A stretch of DNA of 64,000 nt from the NCBI GenBank assembly GCA_964019055.1, contig OZ025216.1, positions 7,236,414-7,300,413 of the forward strand, in the 5' to 3' direction. The notes under the pieces were generated by a model. The model worked only from the letters and a program-made list of their open reading frames with translations. It had not been told where the DNA came from and did no database searches. The translations under genes and the position numbers were made by a program. Positions 1-21,529 of this stretch are shown piece after piece. Source of the DNA: Anthopleura xanthogrammica. Lineage: Eukaryota > Cnidaria > Anthozoa > Actiniaria > Actiniidae. Numbering within the stretch: the first letter of the stretch is position 1; each line of letters starts with the position of its first letter.

Positions 1-215
1 GTGAAAAGCAAGAACTTAAATATTACACGCTGCTCAATAGGTAGCCAGTGTAACTCCATTAAAATAGGTGAAATATGATCACACCTACGGGCGCGAGTTA
101 CAAGTCTTGCGGCGGAATTAAGTACATACTGCAAGCGCTGTAATTTGTAATTTGGTAGACCATAAACGAGAGAATTGCAATGATCGAATCTTGTTAGAAG
201 TTGGCACGAACATGC
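1..215 (-). pseudogene. LINE ORF2 C-terminal fragment (CR1/L2-like)
   Basis: The minus strand reads openly through a typical non-LTR reverse transcriptase tail, including DHCNSLVYGLPNYKLQRLQ and later AARLVTRARRCDHISPIL and LHWLPIEQR. These blocks follow the palm domain in CR1/L2-clade LINEs. The fragment runs off the window edge, so its true 3' end is not visible, and its 5' side decays at about 215. No intact reverse transcriptase core is present. It is a truncated retrotransposon copy. Confidence 0.8.
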
Positions 216-3200
216 GATTATTTTGATACGTGGTCGCGCTATTTGGGGGGAGGAGGCTGTCAGTAGAACTATACCATAACTGGAGAGCCTGCATGTTTGA
301 TTTGATGATGGAGTTGAACAGAGATCAGAAGATTATCGAAAACCGAAAACTGTTTTATATTTCTTAAACTGAAATGTTGGAAGCCGAGTCAGAAAAAAGC
401 ACCACTACCAAAACGATAAAAGCATGGATGATTTTAGTTGCACTTTTTTCTGACAATTGTCCACGAAATAAACTTTTTTTACGCGTGTACTTGCCCAGCT
501 AGCTTGAGTATATATGATAACGGACTAAGTTTTTACAAGTGGCCAGGGAAAAATATAAATATTTTATAATTATACGTCTGTCGTGATACCTAGAATCGTT
601 GCTACTGAAATAGCACTAGCCAGACCACACTTAATATATACCTCTATATTAACATAGTAAATTCAACTTCTTCTCGAAAAATATGAGGAGTGTTCATCAG
701 AACACTGATTAAAAAACGTTAACAGTCCCTTATAGCAATTTTCTTCTTTTTGGGGGAGCAAACTTACTTTATTTATGGTGGGGAGGAAAATAGGGACTCT
801 GAATTAAAACTTGTTAGAACTAAAATCCTTTGCTGTATAGACCACAATCTCTCTGCTATTGTTTGTATATATAGGAATTAGAATGAAGGAGAACTATAGC
901 AGGATATATTTACTCAATAATCATTTCAAAATCGTCAACAAAGAATTTATTGTATCGTAGAATCATTTCATGGTGTTTTTATTTTAACTTTGACATTGAT
1001 TTAATATTTAATGTCACCATTCATTGTCTATCATCTTTTTCACTCACCGAACTTCCCATGCATTAGATCACCCGGTTAAGAACTGACTTTTAAGGGGAGA
1101 AAGCTTGATTTAGAAATGTTAAAAAAAGCCATGTAATTTAACACATGCATGAATAGGAAAAAAATCGAGGTCTACGGTATTTAAACTAGTTAGTTTCTCT
1201 TAGGAGTTCTTTTCAAAAGTGCATTAAATCTTTCGATTGGCTTTCATTTGGTGGGTCTTGATTTTGATATTATTTCAGATCAAGTTTACCCGAGAAGCAG
1301 GATCGTCGTCCTTTATTGAATGGGGGAGGAACAGTAGATGATGTTGTGTATCTAGGAGGCGATTCCATCGTACTTAAAAACTAATCGTTGTTGATCGTGA
1401 ATAAAACTGCTATTTGTAAACGCCTTATAGGGTGGGGATAGCTTATTCCTTGACTGGTTAATTAAGTGATGAATCACGCCAAAGACCATCACTGAAACTC
1501 ATGGGAAAGACAGTTACAAAGAACATATCGAATCAGTAACAACAATATCACATGAAACTTACTTCTCCAGTTGACAACAGCCCGTAAATTCCAATAGCTG
1601 TCTACCAGCCTCTTGCGACCTGACTGAATGGTCTACTTTCGAAATTAAACTACAGGTATTGGTGGTTAAACTAATGTGTATACGGCACGACGCCTTTTGG
1701 ACTGACAGCTAGTTTTCTGTCCTGCTGCTTTGTATACGGCCGGCGATCAGGTAATTATCGGCACTATATCAATATAACGGTGCCTTGATGTGAATCATTA
1801 GTGATGGGTACAGGCGAGAATTCTCCGAAAAGGTCGATAAGATAGTGTAGACACCAGTCATTGTTGCCAGAAAAGCAATAAAGTTCAGGAATATTAATTA
1901 TAATTCCATGAACATCTGAACGACATCAACCAACACACACAGTTTACGCTTAATGAATAACACTTGGCGGCATCTGAAGGAAGGAAGCATTACGTCTTGA
2001 ATCTAGTCAAGAGAAATGTTTTTGTTGATTTTCCATTTAGGTATTCAGTTGATAACAGGCTAAGTTTGTAGGCCATTTATAGGGGGAGGAGGACGGTGAA
2101 TTACCGTGCGAGTCCCTGAAAAGGTGACCCAACGAAATAATGTTAAAAAAGGGAGATGGACCAGAAACTTTCAAGCTACTTTTCAGCAAGCTTTTCAGTT
2201 CAACCATGCACCTGCTAATTTTTAATTACGGTAGTTCGCAAAACCATTTTTTCCGTCTCTTTAAAGCAAAAAAAATAAAAAAATAGCATAAAACATGAAT
2301 GACTTTGGTGACGTTCTTAAAGGAGTGGGACCACCTTTCAGATAGATCTTGGAACTTTGATTTTGAGATTTTGAGTCCAAATTGCACTCCACTCAGCTCT
2401 ATTACCATTATTGATTGTCTTCATTCAAGTCTGTAAAACACTGATTACTTCTTGAGCAAAGTATTGATTATATTCTTGAAGAAATCATTATCTAAAACCA
2501 ACTTTGCAGAATTATTTTCAGTTCGTTCAGGTTTTGTTACATGTTGCTTGTTGCATGTAGACTGTTAACAGTACCTCTTTTCCCTCCTAACTCAGTCGTC
2601 GGGTTTTTTCCCTAACTTGGACGCACGGGATTGGTGGCGAGTGAGGCACTACTCTGGGAGAGGAAAAGTACTTCAGTTTTCCTCTCCCAGCGTGCTGCTT
2701 CAAGCTAGCTCATCCCCACACCCGCGCGTCCAAAGAGAGGGAAAAAGCGTTGACCCACAATAACTCGTTTCGCGCATCCTTGAATTAAAAATGAACCATT
2801 TCCATTTCCCCATGCGTAATCAATGCCCTTTATCAATGCTTTTGTTTTGTATTCAATGACATTATCTATTTTAAAACTGGACCATCATAACAAATACCAT
2901 TCCCAATGGCAAAACTATAGTTCCCAATTTCCATTTAATATTCTCGGGACCATGAATGAGAATACCAAGAGACCAAGAGATATACCTTACATAAAACTAG
3001 AAACAACATGGGTACGTAGGGTACGTAGTAAGGTACTATATAGTGAATAAGACTAGAGGGTAAAGGAAGGCAAAGCTTTGTCTTTATTCATTGTCATTTA
3101 GCTAAAGATACTTCATTAAATACCCTGTTGTAGCCTTTCATTCTATAAATTGGAATAACAAATATTATACCATTTCATCAGATAATTTAAATATCAAAAA

Positions 3201-4233
3201 TTATTTGTTGTTCCATGGCTTAATTGCACACCAGAGAGATAGCTGGTTGTGTCCGATAAATGAATGACAAAAGATTATTTCACCTTGGAAATTACTCACA
3301 ATCCAGCAACGAGTTCTCTTTTGCCAGCAAAATATCGGCCACAGCAGCCTGTCTCTCTCTAAATATTTGGTCAACACACCCCGCCCCCTTGAAAGGTAAT
3401 AACAAAGAGCTCGATAACCCTTGCTTGTATGGCAAGTGTATATCTCACTTTTCTCCCAAGGCATTATGATTAGAAACTGCGATATTTAAAATAATTAAGC
3501 AGACTTGCCTTCCTCAATGATAAACTTCGCTAAAAAAAATTAAGAGGCCACACATACTGCTCATTATAAACATAGAACGAAGATAAAAAGTAACAGAAGC
3601 ATATTCCAACACATCACAAGAGCTACCCAGCATGAATGGAGGAAAAAGGAAACCAGCCTTCCTCCTTCGTATTTGGGCAGAAAGCTTTTGCACAATTTTT
3701 TGTCACCGTAAAAACCATGTCGTTAGTCCTTACTCGTTTCTATACTGATAATGAGCATGATCTATTGGCCTCTTCAGCATGGAAGACAAATAACAGTTAT
3801 TGTCTATTTGAAACTACAAGTCATTCCTTTTTTGAACATTATTTCCCAACCCCGAAGAATATTCGTTGCAAGAATTATGACCATCGAGAAAAATTATATA
3901 TATCACTACAATAATATATATAACATATCAGTAATAATATACTAATAAAGAGTACAAACACTAGAGTGATTCTCATAAAACCGTGAAATCACTTTAGCAT
4001 ATTACACACTACTTCACTCTAATTCTTTTGTTTTCTATTGTGCTTATCTGACTATTACACTTTAATAAGTACACTTTGTTTCACGGGTTTATGAAAACCA
4101 CTCTAAAACCGTGCAATACGTATCACTATTTAGCACTAAATAGTATTAATTAAACAATAGAAGATAATAGAATTAGCATGAAATATCACTATATAGTACT
4201 ATTTATGTTGCACGCTTTTAGTGTTTGTACTAC
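216..4233. other. Intergenic, no gene recognised
   Basis: AT-rich sequence with only short ORFs of 60-92 codons that lack recognisable motifs or consistent exon phases. Around 2580-2750 there is a more GC-rich stretch with an inverted pair of CTCTCCCAG-type motifs. Around 3200-3470 both strands are open, which I read as a decayed repeat rather than a gene. Confidence 0.5.
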
Positions 4234-4533
4234 TAGACCTTTTTGCTATTGCGAACATTTTCGACATCTTCGAAATCTCGTGCTGTTGAACAAAAGATGT
4301 ACGGATTCTTTTGTGATTTTGTTGTTAAGAAATAATAGTAGTATTGGTAATGATAATGAGACTGAATCAGCGTTTCACACGAGCAATGCCACATTTATAA
4401 TAGTCTAATTATCATCACCAATACTACTATTATTATTTTAAACAACGAAATCACCAAAGAATTCGTACATCTTTTGTTCAACGGCACGAGATTTCGAAAA
4501 TGTCGAAAATGTTCGCAATAGCAAAAAGGTCTA
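4234..4533. mobile_element. 300-bp foldback MITE, copy A
   Basis: The ends are inverted copies starting TAGACCTTTTTGCTAT and the two arms continue to pair across almost the whole element, meeting near 4385. The end motif overlaps a possible CTA duplication at both borders. A second diverged copy lies at 39755-40060 inside NAMPT. It has no coding capacity. Confidence 0.8.
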
Positions 4534-4696
4534 CTCTAATCATTTACTAGATATATACTATTATATATCGGTCATCATAGGAATTACTTCAACAATTTAC
4601 ATTCTAACAAAATGTTTAGATTCAGCCATCACAATATTCATTTTCACACTACAGCAGGAAGTAAATATCTCGAGACACAAACTTTGTTTCCTGCAA

Positions 4697-5154
4697 ATAA
4701 TTACTATTCAATGCCCCAGTCTATTGTTTTCTCTCAGCACTATATCAACGATTGCTGAGACCAAAATCATATGACACTCTACATTACTATTAATAATGCA
4801 GTCAGCTTTTTTCAGCAGACAGCATTATTCATAATATTGCTATCAGTAGACGGCAATATTAATAATAATGCGGCATGTCTACTGGATTGAGGAAGATTGT
4901 AAGCAATTGGATCCACCAAGTTAGTAGTTCCACAGCTTGCCCGAGAGCCCTTTCGAAATCAAGGCAGCCGTACCGAAATGAAATAGATTCTTAATTGTTG
5001 ACTTATTCCCAAAACGATCCGCAATCCATGTGGGATGCACAATCCAAACAAAGTTGATGCCTCTAAACGTTTAGCGCATGCTCAATTGCAACAAGAAACC
5101 ATAAATTATTGTGCATGAAGGAAAACAATGGGCCAAGCATTGAATAGTAATTAT
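4697..5154. mobile_element. Imperfect inverted-repeat element
   Basis: The sequence ATAATTACTATTCAATGCC at the left end recurs inverted at 5137-5154. The interior contains several short inverted TAATAATGC-type motifs. There is no coding sequence. Borders and target duplication are not certain. Confidence 0.45.
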
Positions 5155-5562
5155 AACAGATAATCACTTCGGCACACAGCTGAGGGTGCAACCTGAAGCT
5201 GCCTGCAATATACCTATGAATGCTGTGTGCCTCAGTAATTATACATTAAATAACCGTGCTAGTCCACTGAGGGTCGGAACAAGCTTTTGGGTGCTATTTC
5301 GCAGACAGACTTTCCCGGGGTATTTCTCAGGATGCGACGTAGACTAATAAATCCCTTTACCCACTCCTTTACACTTTTTTTTCAAAGTTGGCTGCATGCG
5401 CACTTATGGCATCAGCAGTGCTCCGTTCACCATTTTTATGCAGCACAGTTCGTGACCAATCAGAGCACGTGCACTATCAAAGCTATATAAAAGTTATATA
5501 GCGATATATTTGAAGCAGCCATAACTTTTACCAACGGCTTGCACCATATATCTTATATAATA
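5155..5562. other. Intergenic with a small GGCACACAGC hairpin
   Basis: The motif GGCACACAGC near 5172 is repeated inverted as GCTGTGTGCC near 5220. A very similar GCTGTGTGCC tail is seen at the end of the 5S-like SINE near 59805, so this may be a SINE remnant. I see no gene. Confidence 0.35.
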
Positions 5563-5838
5563 TACAGCTATTTCAAAAAACGTTGAATACTGAATAGTGC
5601 ATTCCAAGACCAAAGGGCATTGTGGGTCTCATTAATTTGAAATAAAAAGTAAATATACAGCGATTTGCTCTCTATATGTCAGTTAGTATATCGTTGCGGA
5701 TGAAATGCACTAAAAATGAAATAAATAATTATTTAATTTACTTTAGACAAATTTTCATGACCCAAAATGCATTTCGGTCTTGGAACACACTATTCAGTAT
5801 GCAGTATTCAGTATTCAATGTTTTTTGAAATAGCTGTA
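5563..5838. mobile_element. TA-flanked MITE (TACAGCTATTTC family)
   Basis: Terminal inverted repeats of about 55 bp begin TACAGCTATTTCAAAAAA and end with its reverse complement. The element is flanked by TA on both sides, as expected for Tc1/mariner-type insertion. The subterminal block around GCATTTCGGTCTTGG is shared with a relative near 32755-33000. Confidence 0.75.
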
Positions 5839-6823
5839 TAACATAGATTTGAAATGGGAAACATTGGGCTGATGATGAAGGGCCGAGTCGCTTATAAGTT
5901 AATAGGTTATATTCACGATAGACGCCATGATGGTTTTGGTATTGTAATGCAGATTAGTCACATGGTTCCTGAGGGGGCAAACAACTTCAAATCAGCAGAT
6001 TTCAACTGCTTTATTAATATAATTTTAATGTCTTCCAGTGAATATGTGTTAACATACTCCTGATAAATGAAATACGCGAATTTGGATTGCTTTGGTCAGT
6101 AGTATTAAGAATACGCCTTTTAAAATGTCCTTACTCGATTTTCTAAACAATTTTGGCATAAAAAAAAACCTCTAGGATGAGTCGATCTTTTAAAAATGCT
6201 CTCTTCTCCCAATGTTTGCCCCCTGGAAGACCGCATGGCTAATTTGTATTACAATATTAAAACAATCATGGCGTCTATCATGAATACAACTGATATAACC
6301 TATTGTACACCTTGAGTTATATTACAGTACTGACACTATTTTGATGCACAGCAGTCATTCTGTGTTGGTTGGCTTGTCTGCATTTGTATTCTTCAGCAGC
6401 TTACAGCGTCCTATATTTGTCTACATAGTCTGGAACTGGGCTACAAAACATCAAAATGAAGATAAATTACCAAAAAGTAAATCAAGTTAAAAAAAACTCA
6501 TGAATATTTAATGAGAGCACAATAGAATCATCGACCATGGAGAAGGTTTTAAATCTGATAAAATATCATCTTCATTTCCATAAACTTTAACTAGGATTTT
6601 CTCTGCCAAACTTGGTTCATTCGTAAAAAAATTAAGTAGAACATGTGAACATACACCTAGAAGTTTTTTAAGCTGTTTAATAAACTTGCAGATCGTGTTT
6701 TATTGGGTCTAAAACCACTTGGCTTCGCCTCGAGTTTTAAACCCAATAAAATACTCCTGCTCGTGTGTTAAACAGTACATAATATTGGTATAAAACCTTC
6801 ACCAACTTTTTTTTGAAATAAAC
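5839..6823. other. Intergenic / EEIG1-FAM102 3' flank
   Basis: No gene is recognised. At 6671-6778 there is a palindromic repeat built on GTGTTTTATTGGGTCTAAAACC; relatives lie near 8660 and 20180. A minus-strand AATAAA at about 6698-6703 could serve as a poly(A) signal for the upstream minus-strand gene, but it lies within that repeat. Confidence 0.4.
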
Positions 6824-16347
<9,524 letters not shown>

Positions 16348-18918
16348 ATGAAAACTGTACTAATGGTTGCAGAAAAGCCTTCCCTTGCCCAGTCTATTGC
16401 TGGCATCTTGTCAAAAGGGAAATATACCTCGAGAAAAGGGTTGAATGGAGCGTGCTCCATTCACGAATACACTGGAATCTTCAAGAATGAGTCAGTGAAA
16501 TTCAAAATGACCTCTGTATGTGGCCACGTTATGAGCTTAGATTTTCATCGCAAGTATAACAACTGGGATGCAGTTGACCCTCTTGAGTTGTTTACAGCTT
16601 CTACCTTGAAAAAAGAGGCAACGGAGAAATTACAAATGCCAAGGTTCTTAGCTCAAGAAGCTAAAGGTGTGGATTACCTTGTATTATGGCTGGATTGTGA
16701 CAAAGAAGGCGAAAACATATGCTTTGAGGTCATAGACTGTGTTACTCCAGTTATGAACAGAAGAAATGGAGAGCAAACGATCTTCAGAGCCAAGTTTTCT
16801 GCTATAACAGACAAAGATATTTCTCTTGCAATGAAAGCCTTGGGGCAACCCAACCGAAATGAATCTTTATCAGTGGATGCCAGGCAAGAAATGGACTTGA
16901 GAATTGGTTGTGCCTTCACAAGATTCCAAACCAAGTACTTTCAAGGAAAATATGGAGATTTGGACAGTGCACTAATCTCCTATGGACCATGCCAAACACC
17001 TACTCTGGGATTCTGTGTTGAAAGACACGACCATATACAGTCATTTAAACCTGAACTTTATTGGGTTATTAAAGTCAAGGTCACACATCCAAGTGGCAAG
17101 GTTTTGTCTTTGGACTGGAATAGAGTCAGGTTATTTGATAAAGATGTTGCACTGATGTTTCAAAACCTGGTTAAAGAATCAAGTGCAGCAAGAGTTGTTG
17201 ATATTTCCAAAGCTCAGAAAACTAAGAGCCGACCTCAAGCTCTTAATACCGTTGAAATGCTTCGTACTGCCTCTTCTGGATTGGGCATTGGTCCACAGCA
17301 TACTATGCAACTTGCAGAGAGGCTTTACACTCAGGGATATATCAGTTACCCCAGAACTGAAACAACTCATTACCCAGAAAGTTTTGACCTTAAAGGAACT
17401 CTTCGTCTTCAAATTTCAAATCCAAACTGGGGTGATTATGTGAGAGAACTGCTAAATGGGCAAATGACCAAACCAAAAAAGGGTCATGATGCTGGTGACC
17501 ATCCGCCAATCACGCCAATGAAAAGTGCAACTGCATCAGAACTTGGTGGGGATCTCTGGAGATTGTATGACTTTATAACAAGGCATTTTATAGGCACATT
17601 GAGTCCAGATACCAAGTATTTGCAGACCACAGTTAAATTTACCATTGGAAAAGAGGAATTTAGTTTCTCAGGGAAATCAGTGATTGATGATGGTTTCACT
17701 TCGGTCATGACCTGGATGGCAGTTGACAATGATGAGCAGTTACCACCATGTTCTAAAAGTGATGTCTATCCAATTTCTGATGTGAAGTTAGAGGAGAGGC
17801 AAACATCACCTCCTGACTTTCTGACAGAGAGTGAACTTATTTCTCTGATGGAGAAGCATGGCATTGGTACCGATGCTAGCATTGCAGTTCATATTAATAA
17901 CATCTGTGAAAGGAACTATGTCCAGGTACAGGGTGGACGCAAACTGGCACCTACTACCCTTGGTATAGTTTTGGTTCATGGCTATCAGAAAATTGATCCA
18001 GAGCTAGTGCTTCCCACAATGAGATCAGGTGTAGAAGCTCAGCTGAATCTTATAGCACATGGCAAAGCTGATTTTCATGCTGTTTTGCATCATGCATTGA
18101 ATATTTTTACTAAGAAATTCATGTTTTTTGTCTCAACAATTGGCAGTATGGATGAACTTTTTGAAGTTTCTTTTACTCCTCTTGCTAAATCTGGGAAGCC
18201 CCTGTCAAGATGTGGGAAATGTAATCGTTACATGAAGTACATTCATGCAAAGCCAAGCCGCCTCCACTGTGCTAATTGTGATGAAACATACAGTCTCCCA
18301 CAAAATGGCAGCATCAAGCTCTACAAAGAGATCAAATGCCCTCTTGATGATTTTGAGCTAGTACTATGGTCAACTGGTGCAAAAGGGAAAAGCACTCCTG
18401 TTTGCCCTTATTGTTACAATCATCCACCTTTTCCAGATATGCGCAAGGGTATGGGTTGCAATCAGTGTTCACATCCAACATGTCAACAATCAGAAGAAGT
18501 CTTAAGTGTGGCAGACTGCACAGAATGTGAAAAGGGAAGTTTGATTTTGGATCCGACTTCAGCTCCAAAATGGCGACTAGCATGTAATAACTGTAATATG
18601 CTTATTCACTTGTGCGAGGGTGCATTTCGCATCTCAGTAGCTGATCAAGTTTGCAGTTGTGGATCAGCACTTCTTAATATTAACTTTAACAAATCCAACA
18701 GTCCTTTGCCTGAGAACAAGACGCAGCACCATGGCTGCATCTTTTGTGATCCATTATTAATTCCTCTTATGAGTATGCAACATGCTGCATCTAAGCACCC
18801 TATGTTTAGGGGAGGAAGAGGAAGGGGAGGAAGAGGAAGAGGGAGGGGTCGGAGACGTGGTCGTGGTAGGAGTGAACCTAAAGACAAAATGTCCCAACTT
18901 GCTGCTTATTTTGTTTGA
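16348..18918 (+). CDS. TOP3B: DNA/RNA topoisomerase 3-beta, single-exon
   Basis: The 856-aa product aligns by recognition along its full length with vertebrate TOP3B (862 aa), from MKTVLMVAEKPSLAQSIA to KDKMSQLAAYFV. The Toprim domain shows Glu9 in EKPS and D116-x-D118-x-E120 in WLDCDKEGEN. The catalytic tyrosine is Y334 in ISYPRTET. Residues from about 613 to 790 hold several Cys-pair zinc modules (CGKC, CPYC, CNQC, CTEC, CNNC, CIFC). Residues about 810-835 form an RGG box, the RNA-binding tail that distinguishes TOP3B from TOP3A. Type IA enzymes pass single strands through a transient 5'-phosphotyrosine break; TOP3B acts on DNA and mRNA, usually with TDRD3. The gene has no introns, whereas its vertebrate orthologue has many. 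All key residues are intact, so it is not a dead retrocopy. Confidence 0.97.
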   Translation: MKTVLMVAEKPSLAQSIAGILSKGKYTSRKGLNGACSIHEYTGIFKNESVKFKMTSVCGHVMSLDFHRKYNNWDAVDPLELFTASTLKKEATEKLQMPRFLAQEAKGVDYLVLWLDCDKEGENICFEVIDCVTPVMNRRNGEQTIFRAKFSAITDKDISLAMKALGQPNRNESLSVDARQEMDLRIGCAFTRFQTKYFQGKYGDLDSALISYGPCQTPTLGFCVERHDHIQSFKPELYWVIKVKVTHPSGKVLSLDWNRVRLFDKDVALMFQNLVKESSAARVVDISKAQKTKSRPQALNTVEMLRTASSGLGIGPQHTMQLAERLYTQGYISYPRTETTHYPESFDLKGTLRLQISNPNWGDYVRELLNGQMTKPKKGHDAGDHPPITPMKSATASELGGDLWRLYDFITRHFIGTLSPDTKYLQTTVKFTIGKEEFSFSGKSVIDDGFTSVMTWMAVDNDEQLPPCSKSDVYPISDVKLEERQTSPPDFLTESELISLMEKHGIGTDASIAVHINNICERNYVQVQGGRKLAPTTLGIVLVHGYQKIDPELVLPTMRSGVEAQLNLIAHGKADFHAVLHHALNIFTKKFMFFVSTIGSMDELFEVSFTPLAKSGKPLSRCGKCNRYMKYIHAKPSRLHCANCDETYSLPQNGSIKLYKEIKCPLDDFELVLWSTGAKGKSTPVCPYCYNHPPFPDMRKGMGCNQCSHPTCQQSEEVLSVADCTECEKGSLILDPTSAPKWRLACNNCNMLIHLCEGAFRISVADQVCSCGSALLNINFNKSNSPLPENKTQHHGCIFCDPLLIPLMSMQHAASKHPMFRGGRGRGGRGRGRGRRRGRGRSEPKDKMSQLAAYFV

Positions 18919-18956
18919 AAAAAATACACTGGGAATTTTATTGTCAAGTAATTGTA

Positions 18957-18962
18957 AATAAA
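18957..18962 (+). terminator. Poly(A) signal AATAAA of TOP3B
   Basis: A canonical AATAAA lies 39 bp after the TOP3B stop codon, with AT-rich sequence following. This implies a very short 3' UTR. Confidence 0.65.
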
Positions 18963-19373
18963 CAACTTTAGATTGAGTTATCAATGACAAACTATGATTA
19001 AGAAGATACATATACTGTAGTTTTGAACTTTTATCCTAAGAATTTTGTGATTTCTTATAGTGGACTATTTTTCATTTTCTTTTGAGGTCCTCTAGGAAGA
19101 AAACACAAAGTTATATTGGTACTTCTTTCACTTAAACTAGTTTATCTTAGAGTAAAATCATTAAACCTGTGAAAAAAAAATTTTGTTAATGTGTCATAGT
19201 CAAATAGACACAAAAGAAAACAATGCAATTAGGGTCTACTAAAGTCTAATATCTATTTCAGGGGTCTAGTGATTTCACTCTTATCAGATATATATCTATC
19301 TTTCATTACTATTAAATTGTTAATATTACCATTCAGCTTAAAGAGCAAGTGGAAAAGAATCTTTAAAGTGCCT
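18963..19373. other. TOP3B 3' flank, no gene
   Basis: AT-rich sequence without recognisable coding or RNA features. Confidence 0.5.
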
Positions 19374-19550
19374 ATAGCTGGGTTTCACTTGACGTCATTT
19401 CCTTTATCGTGCGGAATGTTCATCAGCTGAATCACAAGTTTTCAATAGAATTCTTTCTGGTTGACAGCACATGGTGGTCAGTGTTTGACCACCATTTGGA
19501 GCAGATAATGAGATTCAAAGACTTTTATCAGCTGATTGAAACCCAGCTAT
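19374..19550. mobile_element. 177-bp MITE with ATAGCTGGGTTTCA ends
   Basis: The left end ATAGCTGGGTTTCA is matched by TGAAACCCAGCTAT at the right end. The interior is non-coding. The target duplication is unclear, though TA is next to the left end. Confidence 0.7.
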
Positions 19551-21529
19551 TACCCCTAATTTAATGAAAATCTTTCAGTACTGATCATATGGTGAAATAT
19601 TTCTTTGTTTGATTCATATTTTGTCTTTAAGTTACAAAGATATATACTTCCAATATGTTAATGCATCATTATTTTACTCGTGGTTCATATTGAAGGTTAT
19701 TGCAAATATGTTTTCTTATAATTTGACCATCAATGATTACTTGTTACAACAAATATACTCAAATACTTTACATAACTTCAGGCATTATATGGGAAGCCTA
19801 ACCCTTTATAACTTAAAGGCACAAATCTCAAATGTAGAAATGTTTCTATCCAACTATTTACTTCACGGAGAATCAATGCTGAATGTTTTGTATCAGGGTG
19901 ATGCTGTAATCCTCATTTTATTATCAACAAAAGCATTAATTTATTATGATTCCATTTCATTATTTTTGTAGCTAATCCAATAGCCTCATTTTTCTACAAA
20001 TACATACTTCACGAATTATTCAAATGTGTATTTCCTCATAAAAATAGTAAGACAGTTGGTGCTAATTAACTGATTAAAAATAGTGTATGAGGGATTCTGG
20101 TAGTTGTAGTTAAGTACTGTTTAATAGAAAAACAGGACAGGGTTTTACCAGGTAAGATAGCACGAGGCATAGCCAAGTGTTCTTAGACCTGATAAAACAC
20201 AATCTGTGAGTTTATTGAACAGCTTCAAAAACACATGAATAATTCACAAGCCTTTGGTCGAAAACATGGACTTTTATAAATTAGAATGAGTCAAGTTCCA
20301 GCCTGAGTCAAGTACAAGTCACGAGTCAACCACGAGTCAAACCATTTTTTTTCCTAAATTTTCCTAATTCTTTTCAAATTGAAGAAAAAAATTGAGAAAT
20401 TTTCATATTTTTTATCTACATGAATTGGCACTAAAGCAAGACTAGCAAGGCGAAGGCTTTCCCTCCCCCCACAGTCACCAGTCATTAGTATCTTGTTTTT
20501 ACCTACCTCTTGGTCAAATCAACCTTGTGAAATCTATTTCAATTCTTTTTGATATCCCAAATATTAGACAAAAGCAATGGTTTTCGCAACCATATTAAGT
20601 CCACTTCGGACTGGATCATCACATTAGGCTAATGACTGATGTCAGTGGGGAGAAGGAAGGGGTCGATTTGGTTAGTGTTTGGGCTTCCTGTGTTGACAGT
20701 TAAAAATGGCGAACTGATCCTAGTTTTAACATCTCTATGTGGTGAAATGTTCCTGAAAAATTCTGTAATTAAGTGTCTTCAGTAAATCTTCTTCAAACTG
20801 GTAAGAATGCGTACTTTTGTGGAAAGTTGGCTATTAAGATAACGGTAGAGTTTAGACAGGCGACTGAATCCTTGTACGGTAGTCTTGCTATAGTGCCAAT
20901 TCACGTTGATAAAAAAGAATATAAAAATTTCTCAAAATTATTCTTCGTTTTGAAAATAATAAATAAATTCTGGAAAAATTGTTTATGACTCGTGGTTGAC
21001 TCGGACTCGAACTTGACTCGTTCTACGGTACAACTCACAGTAACTTTCATGAACAGTCGAGGTTTGTACCTCACTGTCAAGTGCAGTCAGTCCCAAAAAG
21101 GCTTCCACATTTTGAAAATAGCATGCCAGTCTCAAGACAGGATTGCTAGTCAACTAAATTCTGTGGGTAGTCGGTGATCGTCTGCTCAAGTATGTTAAGT
21201 AAGGCCTTGGTTGAGGACAATTATGGCTAGAATCATTTTGTTTAGATTATGCTGTCATTTGTTTTTCCATATGGTAAGTTGACTATTGTTTTTATTCACG
21301 GAATTATTTTCCCCAATGTAATCAATTAGTAACATCTGAAATGATGGCGTATACGGCTGAACATCATCCCAACCAGACTACCCCATCTTGTTCTATCCTA
21401 TTCTAGTCTATATCCAATTCTGTCCTATTCAATACTATTCTGTCTTATCCTATCCTAAGAAATATAGTCTATCATTATGATATAAGTTGAAATTTTATAT
21501 GAATAATTAGATTAATATAAAAGCATTAA
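19551..21529. other. Intergenic with repeat fragments
   Basis: A 120-codon plus-strand ORF at 19609-19971 is AT-driven and has no motif. A repeat near 20150-20250 (AGACCTGATAAAACACAATCTG) is related to those at 6690 and 8660. Degenerate GAGTCAAG-type repeats occur near 20285-20345. From 21390 on, CCTATT-like pentamers lead into the satellite. Confidence 0.45.

Noticed and set aside
3201..3469. Overlapping 87-aa and 69-aa ORFs on opposite strands
   Set aside because: Neither shows a family motif or neighbouring exons; probably decayed repeat sequence.
19609..19971. 120-aa ORF downstream of TOP3B
   Set aside because: Low-complexity, AT-driven composition with no motif, no splice partners and no homology I recognise.
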